Below, piece after piece: positions 26,517 to 35,239 of a DNA stretch of 64,000 nt. Position numbers and translations under genes: made by a program. Numbering within the stretch: the stretch's first letter is position 1; every line of letters starts with the position of its first letter. Under the pieces are notes generated by a model. It ran no database searches and was not told the DNA's origin. It was given only the letters and a program-made list of their open reading frames with translations. Location: positions 17,400 through 81,399 of the forward strand of contig JAMPHZ010000010.1 in assembly GCA_023663145.1 (NCBI GenBank), written 5' to 3'. The stretch is from Odoribacter sp. (lineage in GTDB: Bacteria > Bacteroidota > Bacteroidia > Bacteroidales > Muribaculaceae).

Positions 26517-27218
26517 TTATATGTTTTGTGAAGCGATTGCTTCAGCTACAAGCCAGTCGAGTGGTGTGTCGAGATCTATGCTCCGCTCGCGAGGCATGGA
26601 TACAGGTATTCGTCGTGTAAAAGCGCCTAATGGCATCATGCGGATAGAGGCAGGATTAATCACATATACCGCACCGTTGAATTCCCATGCTTGCGGTGCA
26701 TCCTGACGCCTGGTGTACATCCCGTTGCCTTTTGATATGTGCAGAAATCCTGTGGCAGGATCTGTTTCGAAGCAGTTGTAATATGGATTTGAAGCGGCCG
26801 GAGTGACTGTAACAGCCATGTCTACGCCGGGGTTGTAGGCGTCAAGGCACGCGAGGATATCATGGGCTGTGCGGAATGGAGATGTGGGCTGAAGCAGCAC
26901 AATGCAGTCATAGGATATTGATAGTGAGTCGGCCCAATCCATTACGTCAATTATAACCTCCCGGCTACCGGTGGTGTCGGTTGACAAGGCCTGGGGACGC
27001 ATATATGGTACGTCAAGACCAAGGCTGCGTGCCACCTCGGCTATCTCAGAGTCTTCAGTAGACAGTATTATATTGCCAGGCTTGGCGCCGGCGGCTAAAG
27101 CGGCTTCTATGGAGTAGGCGATGAGTGGCTTACCTCCCAATAACTTTATGTTTTTACGTGGAATGCCTTTGCTGCCGCCGCGAGCCGGAATGATGTACAG
27201 AGGGGTCAATGTCAACAT
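26517..27218 (-). CDS. CMP-nonulosonate (sialic/legionaminic acid) synthetase
   Basis: A 233-aa acylneuraminate cytidylyltransferase. The motif IIPARGGSKGIPRKNIK at the N-terminus binds CTP, and VLLQPTSPFR is the second family signature. It activates a nonulosonic acid to its CMP form in the cytoplasm. The neighbouring PtmE-like and LegG-like genes favour legionaminic over N-acetylneuraminic acid (inference). It overlaps the epimerase gene by 7 nt. LegF would be the matching name; I leave the symbol blank because the substrate is unproven. Confidence 0.87.
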   Translation of the reverse strand: MLTLTPLYIIPARGGSKGIPRKNIKLLGGKPLIAYSIEAALAAGAKPGNIILSTEDSEIAEVARSLGLDVPYMRPQALSTDTTGSREVIIDVMDWADSLSISYDCIVLLQPTSPFRTAHDILACLDAYNPGVDMAVTVTPAASNPYYNCFETDPATGFLHISKGNGMYTRRQDAPQAWEFNGAVYVINPASIRMMPLGAFTRRIPVSMPRERSIDLDTPLDWLVAEAIASQNI

Positions 27219-28387
27219 GGAAGGTCGTGAAAAGTTTTTGTTTCCTTGCGGTGGTTTGTCACAAAATCAATAATTGTAGCGGCGGCGAGCTGTATTGTGT
27301 CTTTGCGTGCGTATGGATTTATACGGCGCGCGGCGAGTTCCTGCATGGTGGGTGAGAGTGCATGGTCGATGGCCTGTGCAATCTCATCGGCAGAGTCACC
27401 GCAGTGTATTACTGACGGACCTGCAATACGGCCTTTCTGTCTTATGCCTATATCGACCGTTGGAGTTCCGGCCGACGGCACTTCCACAATGCCGCTTGAG
27501 GAGTTGCCGATAACTACTTTGGCGAGTTTTGATGCTGCGAGATATCGTTGCATCCCGAGCGATTTTACTGCTGATACGCGGTGGTGATTGAGCATAGCGT
27601 AGCTCTCGATCAGTGCTATGATTCCTTGTGAGCGAGCGTCATTATTGGGGTATGTCATTATAATGTGTAGCTGCGGAAAGCGGTCGAGAGCTTGCAGGAG
27701 TGCCGAGAAACGCTCGGTGGGGTCTTCTGTATCAAGGGTTGCCGGATGGAATGTCACTAAGGCAATATCAGGGTTGCCCGTTATCGCAAGACTGTCAAGT
27801 AGCTCGCGTGGTGACGGCAATTGCTGATTGAAAGCGTTCCATACTCCGGGTGCGCCAATGTTGACCACGCGCTCGGGGTTCTCCCCCATCTGAATGACAC
27901 GCCTGCGATAAGGTTCTGTGGCTGTGAGGTGCAGTGATGACAGTTTTGTGATAGCGTGCCGCAGAGAGTCGTCAATGGCTCCTTCTGTGATCTCGCCTCC
28001 GGCTATGTGTATGACAGGAATACGCATTATTGCTGCTGCCGAGGCTATGGCAAGCATTTCGTAGCGGTCACCGAGAATAACTATGGCATCGGGGCGCAAG
28101 CGGGTGAATGCATCAGCACACCCTGACAGGCATTCCCCCATGGCATGAACCCGGGAGGCTTCGCTGTCGTCGGCTCCATCATCCATGGTGACTGTGGCGT
28201 CAACCTTGAATCCGTGAGCTTTAATTTCGTCGACAGTATGGCCGTAACGTTCAAGCAGGTGCATGTTGGTGGCAAGAATCTGCAGGGTCACTTGCGGCTC
28301 GTTGCCAAAATGGCTGGCGAGAGGTGACAGAAGCCCCCAATCGGCACGGGTGCTTGTGGCGATGCATATTCTTATTTGCCGGGCCAT
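27212..28387 (-). CDS. UDP/GDP-HexNAc 2-epimerase, hydrolysing (NeuC/LegG family)
   Basis: A 391-aa enzyme of the NeuC/LegG type that hydrolyses a nucleotide-activated amino sugar and inverts C2, giving the six-carbon precursor for condensation with pyruvate. Family segments include ATSTRADWGLL, VILGDRYEMLAIA, HIAGGEITEGAIDDSLRHA and IGNSSSGIVE. It starts 2 nt after yicC and overlaps the CMP-synthetase gene. The condensing synthase (NeuB/LegI), dehydratase and aminotransferase are not in this window, so the pathway must be completed elsewhere or is partial. Confidence 0.87.
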   Translation of the reverse strand: MARQIRICIATSTRADWGLLSPLASHFGNEPQVTLQILATNMHLLERYGHTVDEIKAHGFKVDATVTMDDGADDSEASRVHAMGECLSGCADAFTRLRPDAIVILGDRYEMLAIASAAAIMRIPVIHIAGGEITEGAIDDSLRHAITKLSSLHLTATEPYRRRVIQMGENPERVVNIGAPGVWNAFNQQLPSPRELLDSLAITGNPDIALVTFHPATLDTEDPTERFSALLQALDRFPQLHIIMTYPNNDARSQGIIALIESYAMLNHHRVSAVKSLGMQRYLAASKLAKVVIGNSSSGIVEVPSAGTPTVDIGIRQKGRIAGPSVIHCGDSADEIAQAIDHALSPTMQELAARRINPYARKDTIQLAAATIIDFVTNHRKETKTFHDLPC

Positions 28388-28389
28388 TG

Positions 28390-29271
28390 TCAGAGCACGT
28401 TAAGGACTTGTTCCTTTATCTGTTCAAGGATGTCTTTCATTTTTACCACGATGCGCTGCATGTCGGCATGGTTGCTTTTGGATCCCAAGGTGTTGATCTC
28501 GCGTCCCATTTCCTGCGCTATGAATCCGAGTTTTTTCCCTTGTCCTGGAATAGGGGAGTTCATAGTCTCGATGAAGTATCGTAGGTGTTGGGCAAGTCGC
28601 TGCCGTTCTTCATTTACATCGAGTTTTTCGATATAGAAAATCATTTCTTGTTCAAGTCGTCCCTTGTCGTATTCTGCCACAGGAATGCGGCTGAGTCCTT
28701 CTTCAATACGCGCGCGGATTCGAGGCACGCGTTCAGCTTCGAATGGTGCAATTTCATCAAGCAACTCTGTGATGGCCTTTATGCGTGTTGTAAAAAATAC
28801 TTCAAGCCGCTCGCCTTCGGCACGTCGATGTTCCTTGAGGGCGTTGAGTGCCTGTTGGGTGACATTTATGAGAGTATCGGCGATTTCGGGTGATGATTCG
28901 TCATCGCCATCTACAATCATGATGTCGGGGAATCGCATCAGCAAGGGGAAAATATCCTGAGGCACATCTATGTCCAGAGCCTGAGAGGCTTCTTCTATTT
29001 CCTTTTTATATTGCTGAAGAGCAGGAACGTTTAGTCTTACGGGAGGTTGTGCTCCGGGAAGCGACTCGCATGTGACAAGTATATCGGCCTTTCCGCGCTC
29101 AAGCTCGCGCGATGCGAGGTTCCGTATCTCGATTTCGAGACTTCTTAGTGAAGAAGGCACACGGGCAGAGAGGTCCATCTGCTTAGAGTTAAGCGATTTG
29201 ACCTCAACTGTGATTTTTTTGCAATTGACTTCGGCAGCAGCGCGGCCAAAGCCTGTCATTGATAAAAGCAT
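28390..29271 (-). CDS. YicC/YloC family endoribonuclease
   Basis: A 293-aa protein starting at the ATG at 29271 (MLLSMTGFGRA, the family's conserved opening). The longer frame from 29316 runs through the promoter core and is rejected. The C-terminal DUF1732 region ends in LGSKSNHADMQRIVVKMKDI, with the usual GREINTLGSKS segment and a C-terminal EQVLNVL. YicC proteins are endoribonucleases affecting sRNA and stress responses. It is the first gene of a long transcript running to recX. Confidence 0.92.
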   Translation of the reverse strand: MLLSMTGFGRAAAEVNCKKITVEVKSLNSKQMDLSARVPSSLRSLEIEIRNLASRELERGKADILVTCESLPGAQPPVRLNVPALQQYKKEIEEASQALDIDVPQDIFPLLMRFPDIMIVDGDDESSPEIADTLINVTQQALNALKEHRRAEGERLEVFFTTRIKAITELLDEIAPFEAERVPRIRARIEEGLSRIPVAEYDKGRLEQEMIFYIEKLDVNEERQRLAQHLRYFIETMNSPIPGQGKKLGFIAQEMGREINTLGSKSNHADMQRIVVKMKDILEQIKEQVLNVL

Positions 29272-29293
29272 AGATAGGGCATTAAAACAAATA

Positions 29294-29301
29294 CAAAGGT
29301 A
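29294..29301 (-). promoter_or_regulatory. -7 promoter core of the yicC-recX operon
   Basis: Reads TACCTTTG on the minus strand, 22 nt before the yicC ATG. TTTG occurs upstream, but at shorter than usual spacing. Confidence 0.6.
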
Positions 29302-29426
29302 GTGAAAAATCGTCAAACAGAATCTGAAAAGACAATAAAAAGGGTTGTGATATAATCATTATATTAAATTGTGTTAAAAGGAATAATTTTCTTGTGTGAA
29401 TATTATGTCGTATAACATAAAATGTG

Positions 29427-29502
29427 TACCTTTGCATAGTTTTTCATGGTATTAGATTTAAGGTAAGAAGATTATTCGTCGGGATGACGGATAATTTTTT
29501 TT
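29427..29502 (+). ncRNA. Candidate short RNA (about 62 nt) with promoter core and terminator
   Basis: TACCTTTG at 29427-29434 could start a transcript near 29440. It would end at a hairpin (ATTATTCGTC/GACGGATAAT, 29471-29495) followed by eight T residues. Only a six-codon ORF (MVLDLR) lies inside. No plus-strand gene follows for 7 kb, so it is not an obvious attenuator. No -33 box is evident. Confidence 0.4.
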
Positions 29503-29527
29503 ATATGAATCTTTACATAGTATACAC

Positions 29528-29570
29528 AGATATAGGCTTAATGGGTCTTGATCCTATTAAGCCTATATCT
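29528..29570. repeat. Perfect 15-bp inverted repeat (hairpin) downstream of a minus-strand gene
   Basis: AGATATAGGCTTAAT and its exact complement flank a 13-nt loop. It lies ~40 nt after the stop at 29612 of the minus-strand gene, but no T-run follows on either strand. It may be a factor-dependent stop, an RNA-stabilising stem or a protein site. Confidence 0.5.
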
Positions 29571-29611
29571 CTTAATGATATGCTGTTATCTTGCCTATAA
29601 CGACGGATGCC

Positions 29612-29875
29612 CTACTTTCTGATGCATGCCGGAGCCGGTCCGGCTGTGTACTGGTCAACGTAAACTCCGAGGCGTTGTCCGGGTAGGCCGTATAGTCCGT
29701 AGTCTCGTTGGTTTTCTATAGCCATCAGATTGGATTCAAGGGGATATTCTTCATCGGCCGGGTTGATTGGATCTACCACCATCAACACGCACACAGCCAC
29801 TATCACTGCCACAAGCAGCATGCCTAAAATGCCGATAATGGCTTCCGATTTACGTTCTGGATGTTTTGTACTCAT
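29612..29875 (-). CDS. Small single-pass membrane protein of unknown function
   Basis: An 87-aa protein starting at the ATG at 29875 (MSTKHPERKSEAIIG). One strong membrane helix lies at ~12-35 (ILGMLLVAVIVAVCVLMVV), followed by a polar, probably periplasmic tail with a GLPGQRLGVYVDQY stretch. The frame could extend to 29932, but that would add a Cys/Arg-rich, unlikely leader. I do not recognise the family. Confidence 0.6.
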   Translation of the reverse strand: MSTKHPERKSEAIIGILGMLLVAVIVAVCVLMVVDPINPADEEYPLESNLMAIENQRDYGLYGLPGQRLGVYVDQYTAGPAPACIRK

Positions 29876-29929
29876 AATCAAGTGTTTTTTTCTTTCTGAT
29901 ATATGAACCCGGCAACGGCATAAAAAGTT

Positions 29930-29959
29930 CACCCCGCCATAGAGGTATATGGCAGGGTG
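29930..29959 (-). terminator. Terminator after the outer-membrane barrel gene
   Basis: On the minus strand a 12-bp stem with one mismatch (CACCCTGCCATA/TATGGCGGGGTG) follows the stop at 29988 by 28 nt and precedes AACTTTTTATG. Confidence 0.6.
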
Positions 29960-29987
29960 TGCAAGTATATAAGTGCGGTATACGTTC

Positions 29988-30608
29988 TTAGAAGAAATAG
30001 GCGACTCTTACGGCCCAATGTCGGTTGCGTGCCGAGTAGTTGTCGAGCAGTACTGTCTTGAGGGAGTAGGTCATGCCCCATGTGTAAGATGCTGATACTT
30101 GCCATCTGCGGAATAATTCGAAGCCGAGACCGGCAGTGAGTCCCAGTTCTCCGCCTGCAAAGTCGATAGCGTCGCAGTGGCTATGGCCGGCGAGAATGGT
30201 GAAGTCGGGACCGCCGTATACAAACGGTGCTATTTTTTCTTCAAGGCCGTCCATGCGGGTCCATTTGAAACGGACATGGAATGGAATCTGTATATAATGG
30301 AGGAAGATGTGTTCGTCTCCATAGCCTTGCGAGGCCCATATTTCTTTCTGTCCTAAATTTACTTTTGCGCCGAGTTGGTTGTAGATAAGTCCGAGGTCAA
30401 TGCCAAAGCCTATACCCGGGAACATTATCTCACCTTGCACGCCCGCGCTGTAGCCTGCTACCTGCGAAACGTCGGCAAGGTCTTGTTTGAATACAAGAGT
30501 TGAGACGTTTGGTCCGGCAATAGCGCTGTATCGGAATTGCGCGGAGGCTTTTTGTGTTGCGGTAAGCGCGGCGATGGCTACAAGAGCTAATATGAACAGT
30601 TTTTTCAT
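29988..30608 (-). CDS. Outer-membrane beta-barrel protein (PorT/OMP_b-brl family)
   Basis: A 206-aa protein with a clear signal peptide (MKKLFILALVAIAALTATQ, cleavage near ASAQ). The mature part alternates polar and aromatic residues and ends in a terminal aromatic (VAYFF), as outer-membrane barrels do. GLTAGLGFELFRRWQVSASY is typical of the small 8-stranded porin-like barrels frequent in Bacteroidetes. The ligand is unknown. Own promoter core at 30641-30648. Confidence 0.8.
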   Translation of the reverse strand: MKKLFILALVAIAALTATQKASAQFRYSAIAGPNVSTLVFKQDLADVSQVAGYSAGVQGEIMFPGIGFGIDLGLIYNQLGAKVNLGQKEIWASQGYGDEHIFLHYIQIPFHVRFKWTRMDGLEEKIAPFVYGGPDFTILAGHSHCDAIDFAGGELGLTAGLGFELFRRWQVSASYTWGMTYSLKTVLLDNYSARNRHWAVRVAYFF

Positions 30609-30640
30609 CGTTTATTACTTCTCAAGAAATGTTTATCGCG

Positions 30641-30648
30641 CAAAGGTA
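30641..30648 (-). promoter_or_regulatory. -7 promoter core of the outer-membrane barrel gene
   Basis: Reads TACCTTTG on the minus strand, 32 nt before the ATG. A tandem 15-bp repeat lies 35-65 bp further upstream. Confidence 0.6.
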
Positions 30649-30683
30649 AGGCATTTTGCGTGATTTAGTGTCATGTGAGTTGT

Positions 30684-30713
30684 TAATTTACGTTATAATA
30701 ATTTACGTTATAA
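30684..30713. repeat. Perfect tandem duplication of a 15-bp unit
   Basis: TAATTTACGTTATAA occurs twice back-to-back between the nqrF stop and the barrel gene's promoter core. Placement suggests a regulatory site for the barrel gene. Confidence 0.6.
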
Positions 30714-30725
30714 GCTGTAGATGTG

Positions 30726-32024
30726 TCACGCACCGAAGTTGTCGTAATGGATATTCGCGGGGTCAACGCCGAGGCTGTCGAGCATGGAGTTGACAGCGGC
30801 GCTCATCGGGCCTGGACCACACATGTAGTATTCGATGTCTTCCGGATCCGGGTGGTTCTTGAGGTATGTGTCGTAGATTACCTGATGCACGAATCCCGGC
30901 GTGTATTTTACACCTGCGGCATCTGCTGCGGGATCGGGGCGGTCAAGGGCGAGATGGAATTTGAAGTTGGGATATTCTTTTTCAAGCTGCAGGAAGTCGT
31001 TGAGATAGAAAACTTCGTTGAGCGCGCGTGCTCCGTAGAAGTAATTCATCACGCGGTCAGTGGTCTTGAGTGTTTTGGTTAGGTGCATGATCTGAGCGCG
31101 GAGAGGAGCCATACCGGCACCACCGCCTATCCACATCATTTCATTCTTTGTGTTGTAGATGGGATGGAAATCTCCGTAAGGTCCGCTCATGAGCACTTTG
31201 TCACCTGGCTTTAGTGTGAATATGTATGATGAGGCGATACCCGGGTTCACATCCTGAAATCCTACTTCGGGTTTGGGTTTGAAAGGCGGTGTGGCAATAC
31301 GCACTGTGAGCATTATGCGGTCTCCTTCGGCCGGGTAGTTGGCCATGGAGTAGGCGCGGACAGTAGTTTCTTTGTTTATGCATTTTAGGGAGAAAAGACC
31401 GAATTTTTCCCACGCGGGAAGATACTCGGGGCCAATGGAGGCTTTGTCGATGTCACGGTCGTAATCGATGTTGAATGGCGGGATCTTGATTTGGGCATAT
31501 GAGCCTGGCTCGAAATTCATGTGCTCGCCGGCGGGTAATTCGACAATGAACTCTTTGATGAATGTAGCCACATTATTGTTTGAAAGTACTGTGCATTCCC
31601 ATTCCTTGACTTCGAGTGCTGAGGCAGGAACCTCAATGTCCATGTTTTCCTTCACTTTCACCTGGCAAGCGAGTCTCCAGTTATCTTTAATTTCCTTACG
31701 GGAGAGGTGCACGGCCTCGGTGGGTAAAATCTGTCCGCCACCTGATTCCACTTGCACCCTGCATTGGCCGCATGATCCTTTTCCTCCGCATGCTGAAGGC
31801 AGGAAGACATCGCATGATGCCATTGTGGACAGGAGTGAGGCCCCGGCTGGAGCATGGAATGTCTTGGTGTTATTGACATTTATGCTTACGTCGCCGCTGT
31901 GTACAAGGAAGTGTTTTGCTATGAGTAAGACTGCAACGAGCAGCAGTGTGATGCCGAGGAAAAAGCCTACACCGGCAAGCAGTGTGGCGCTCATGAGAGA
32001 TAGGGTTATATAGAGCGGTGTCAT
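30726..32024 (-). CDS. nqrF: Na+-translocating NADH:quinone reductase subunit F
   Basis: A 432-aa subunit that accepts electrons from NADH. It has an N-terminal membrane helix (~12-37), a 2Fe-2S domain with LPSACGGKGSCGQC plus a distal Cys, an FAD site around RAYSMANYP, and NAD-binding segments ending MCGPGPMSAAV. It is the last gene of nqrABCDEF. Starting at the second Met (31994) would also be possible. Intact. Confidence 0.96.
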   Translation of the reverse strand: MTPLYITLSLMSATLLAGVGFFLGITLLLVAVLLIAKHFLVHSGDVSINVNNTKTFHAPAGASLLSTMASCDVFLPSACGGKGSCGQCRVQVESGGGQILPTEAVHLSRKEIKDNWRLACQVKVKENMDIEVPASALEVKEWECTVLSNNNVATFIKEFIVELPAGEHMNFEPGSYAQIKIPPFNIDYDRDIDKASIGPEYLPAWEKFGLFSLKCINKETTVRAYSMANYPAEGDRIMLTVRIATPPFKPKPEVGFQDVNPGIASSYIFTLKPGDKVLMSGPYGDFHPIYNTKNEMMWIGGGAGMAPLRAQIMHLTKTLKTTDRVMNYFYGARALNEVFYLNDFLQLEKEYPNFKFHLALDRPDPAADAAGVKYTPGFVHQVIYDTYLKNHPDPEDIEYYMCGPGPMSAAVNSMLDSLGVDPANIHYDNFGA

Positions 32025-32033
32025 GGTCTGGAA

Positions 32034-32651
32034 TCAAAGTTTAATGCCGAGGAAGCTCATGAAAGCGATACCCATAAGAGCTGTGATTATGAATGTTATA
32101 CCAACGCCACGCAGTGGAGCGGGTACTTTTGAATATGATTCGACGCGTTCACGGATGGCAGCCACAGCGGTGATTGCAAGTAGCCATCCTAATCCCCAAC
32201 CGCCACCGGCACAGAGGGCTGTGGCCACGGAGCCGAAGTCACGCTGCTGCATGAAGAGTGAACCGCCGAGGATGGCGCAGTTCACAGCTATCAGTGGCAG
32301 GAATATGCCGAGCGAGGCGTACAAGGCAGGGCTGAATTTCTCAACTGCCATTTCAACAAGCTGCGTCATGGAGGCGATCACTGCAATGAAGAGTATGAGT
32401 GACAGGAAACTCAGGTCGACAGATGCGTATTCGGGGCCAAGCCAGGCAAGGGCTCCGGGCTCAAGTACATAAGTGTTGAGGAGGTAGTTGATAGGGAGAG
32501 TGATGACGAGCATGAATGTCACGGCTACGCCTAAGCCGAATGCGGTCTTTACGTTTTTGCTTACCGCCAGAAATGAGCACATGCCCAGGAAGTAGGCGAA
32601 TATCATGTTGTCGATGAAAATCGACCGGATGAATATGTTTAGATTTTCCAT
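32034..32651 (-). CDS. nqrE: Na+-NQR subunit E
   Basis: A 205-aa membrane subunit with six hydrophobic segments, paired with NqrD around the intramembrane Fe centre. GMCSFLAVSKNVKTAFGLG and GGGWGLGWLLAI are family signatures. It follows nqrD after 18 nt and precedes nqrF by 9 nt. Confidence 0.96.
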   Translation of the reverse strand: MENLNIFIRSIFIDNMIFAYFLGMCSFLAVSKNVKTAFGLGVAVTFMLVITLPINYLLNTYVLEPGALAWLGPEYASVDLSFLSLILFIAVIASMTQLVEMAVEKFSPALYASLGIFLPLIAVNCAILGGSLFMQQRDFGSVATALCAGGGWGLGWLLAITAVAAIRERVESYSKVPAPLRGVGITFIITALMGIAFMSFLGIKL

Positions 32652-32669
32652 ATCTTCAAAATCAGCGTG

Positions 32670-33293
32670 TTATTCCTGAAGGTCTTTGTTAAATGACCTG
32701 TGTACCCATATTATGCAGGCTACTACAATGAGAGCCATTGGAGGAAGAATCATAAGACCATTGTTGGCGTAGCCGGCATCATAAAAAGCCTGGGGTATTA
32801 TCTGGAAGCCAAGTAGTGTGCCGCTTCCAAGAAGTTCTCGGAAGAATCCTACGATGAGGAGTATCAAGGCGTATCCGATACCATTGCCAACGCCGTCGAG
32901 GAATGAGGCCCATGGGCGGTTGGCCATTGCAAAGGCCTCAAGGCGCCCCATCAGGATACAGTTAGTGATTATTAGTCCGATGAATACAGAGAGCTGAACG
33001 CTCACGTCGTAGGCATAGGCTTTTAGAAGCTCGCTTACTATTATGACAAGCGATGCAACCACTACAAGTTGCACTATGATGCGCACCGAAGTAGGGATTG
33101 TGTTGCGTATCAGTGATATTATGACGTTGCTGAATGCGAGCACCGCTATTACCGACAGTCCCATGACAAGGGCTGGCTCAAGTTTTGCGGTTACAGCGAG
33201 CACTGAGCAGATACCCAAAATCTGCACAATGACGGGGTTGTTCTTTGAGAACGGGTTGAAGAACACCGATTTATTTGATTCTTTTTCAGCCAT
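32670..33293 (-). CDS. nqrD: Na+-NQR subunit D
   Basis: A 207-aa six-helix membrane subunit homologous to NqrE. LGICSVLAVTAKLEPALVMG and ITNCILMGRLEAFA carry the conserved Cys residues that ligate the Fe centre at the NqrD/E interface. Five nt separate it from nqrC. Confidence 0.96.
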   Translation of the reverse strand: MAEKESNKSVFFNPFSKNNPVIVQILGICSVLAVTAKLEPALVMGLSVIAVLAFSNVIISLIRNTIPTSVRIIVQLVVVASLVIIVSELLKAYAYDVSVQLSVFIGLIITNCILMGRLEAFAMANRPWASFLDGVGNGIGYALILLIVGFFRELLGSGTLLGFQIIPQAFYDAGYANNGLMILPPMALIVVACIIWVHRSFNKDLQE

Positions 33294-33298
33294 GGCAG

Positions 33299-34003
33299 TT
33301 ATTTGCGAAGTGTTTCAAGATAAGTTGCATAGGGCCGCAGACAATCGTCAAGCATTGCGCCTACTCCCTTTGAAGTGATAGTCCCGCCGGAAATACCGTC
33401 TACATAGTCTTCGTTTCCCAGAGGCTTTTGCCCGGCTTTCATTACGGCTACCGGCAGGAACTCGTTGCCTTTGAACATTTTCTTGCCTACGAATTCATTT
33501 GAGAAATCGGGTTTGGCTATTTCAGCGCCGAGTCCCGGAGTTTCACCCTGATGTGCGAAATAAGCTCCATATATTGTAGAGCCGTCGGCATCAAGTGCCA
33601 CATACCCCCAAATAGGCCCCCAAAGGCCGGCGCCATACACCGGAAGAATGTACTTGCGGTTTCCGTCGGGCATTGTGGCCACATAAACTGGTAGCTTGCG
33701 GTCAACCGCGGGGAGTTTGGTCTGGGCGGCTACATCAATGTCGAATGCCCCATGGCCTATCATGTTGCCTGCGGTGTCGACTATGAAGCTGTCCTTGATA
33801 TAATTGTTGTATTCGGGAATAATGTCGGAAGTTTTTTCAGGCACTACATGCACTGATGCAAGTATCTGCCTCATCTTGTCGGCGGCGATATTCTCATTCT
33901 GCCGGTTTTTGAGCGACATTGATGTGAAGGCGAGTGCGGCGCCAACTACTACAACCAGCACGATAATGTATATTACCGTGTAAATGTTACTTTGCTTATT
34001 CAT
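33299..34003 (-). CDS. nqrC: Na+-NQR subunit C (FMN-carrying)
   Basis: A 234-aa protein with one N-terminal membrane helix and an FMN-binding domain. The covalent flavin attachment site is DGISGGTITSKGV near residue 213, a variant of the S(T)GAT motif that keeps the acceptor Thr. It overlaps nqrB by 4 nt. Confidence 0.95.
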   Translation of the reverse strand: MNKQSNIYTVIYIIVLVVVVGAALAFTSMSLKNRQNENIAADKMRQILASVHVVPEKTSDIIPEYNNYIKDSFIVDTAGNMIGHGAFDIDVAAQTKLPAVDRKLPVYVATMPDGNRKYILPVYGAGLWGPIWGYVALDADGSTIYGAYFAHQGETPGLGAEIAKPDFSNEFVGKKMFKGNEFLPVAVMKAGQKPLGNEDYVDGISGGTITSKGVGAMLDDCLRPYATYLETLRK

Positions 34004-35217
34004 TGCTGTAATGCCTTAGAGGTTAGGCGGGCACGACGGCGCCGCTTGTTGGCGCCCACCACACAGTGGTCGATGAGCGGTGCGAAAACATTCATGAGTA
34101 GCACTGCCAGCATGGCTCCTTCCGGGTAGCCGTTGTTGTAGGTGCGGATGATTACTGCGATTATGCCGAAGAGGAAGCCGTAGATGAGTTTGCCTGTGTT
34201 TGTACGGGCTGCGGTGACCGGGTCAGTGGCCATGAAAACTGTGGCGAATGCAAATCCGCCGAAGAGCAGTTGATCAATTGGTGATAGGTAGGAGGCTGGA
34301 TAAGTGGGTGTCGCGCATGAGTTGGCGATCCAACCCATAAGTAGGGCGCCTGCCACTGCTGAGAGCATGATACGCCATGATCCGATGCCCGTGAGGAGAA
34401 GCATTGCCGCGCCTATGAGGATGCAGATGACTGAAGTCTCACCGAAAGAGCCTGGAATCAATCCTACAAATGCATCCCATGCAGTGATTGCGTGGCCGTC
34501 AATACCGGTTACTTCGGGTGCTCCGGTAGATGTGGCAATCTGTCCCAAAGGGGTGGCGAATGTAAAGCCGTCAGCTACGGCAGGGCCGAATCCGAACTGT
34601 TGTCCGGTGGCTACGAATACGGCGTCGCCCGACATCTTGGCCGGATAACTGAAAAAGAGGAATGCTCGCGCGGTAAGTGCGATATTTACAATGTTATATC
34701 CTGTGCCACCGAAGACCTCTTTGGCAAAAATGACAGCAAATGCTGTGGCTACGGCGAGCATCCATAGTGGTACGTCAACAGGGCATATCATGGGCAGAAT
34801 AATGCCTGTCACCAGGAAACCTTCCTGTATTTCTTCGTGGCGTATCTGTGCTACAATGAACTCAATGCCGAGGCCTACGAGATATGTGACGATGACTTTT
34901 GGCAGGATTGCCAGAAAGCCGTAAAGAATAAGGGACCAGAACGGAAATTCGGATGCACCTGCAGCGAGCCAGTGTTGATAACCGGTGTTGTACATGCCGA
35001 AAAGGAAGCAGGGCATAAGTGCCAACACTACAATAATCATGGTTCGCTTTGAGTCCACGCTGTCGTGGATATGTGTAGTGCGGGTGGCCGGTGCGGTAGT
35101 GCGCGGCGTGTATAGGAATGTCTCGAATCCGTCAAAAACACTCTCGAGTGCGGCCAATTTTCCGCCTGGGCGGAAGTTTGGTTCAATGCGGTCGAGGAAT
35201 TTGCGTAACTTGCTCAT
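34000..35217 (-). CDS. nqrB: Na+-NQR subunit B
   Basis: A 405-aa membrane subunit with ~9-10 helices that holds FMN and the sodium path. FGGTGYNIVNIALTARAFLF and GFAFATVFMATDPVTAARTN are conserved NqrB segments. It begins 22 nt after nqrA and overlaps nqrC. Confidence 0.96.
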   Translation of the reverse strand: MSKLRKFLDRIEPNFRPGGKLAALESVFDGFETFLYTPRTTAPATRTTHIHDSVDSKRTMIIVVLALMPCFLFGMYNTGYQHWLAAGASEFPFWSLILYGFLAILPKVIVTYLVGLGIEFIVAQIRHEEIQEGFLVTGIILPMICPVDVPLWMLAVATAFAVIFAKEVFGGTGYNIVNIALTARAFLFFSYPAKMSGDAVFVATGQQFGFGPAVADGFTFATPLGQIATSTGAPEVTGIDGHAITAWDAFVGLIPGSFGETSVICILIGAAMLLLTGIGSWRIMLSAVAGALLMGWIANSCATPTYPASYLSPIDQLLFGGFAFATVFMATDPVTAARTNTGKLIYGFLFGIIAVIIRTYNNGYPEGAMLAVLLMNVFAPLIDHCVVGANKRRRRARLTSKALQQ

Positions 35218-35239
35218 CTGTATCGTGAATGCGTGGTTA

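Noticed and set aside
30723..31082. 119-codon forward ORF opposite nqrF
   Set aside because: It is antisense to the conserved nqrF C-terminus and is explained as its shadow.
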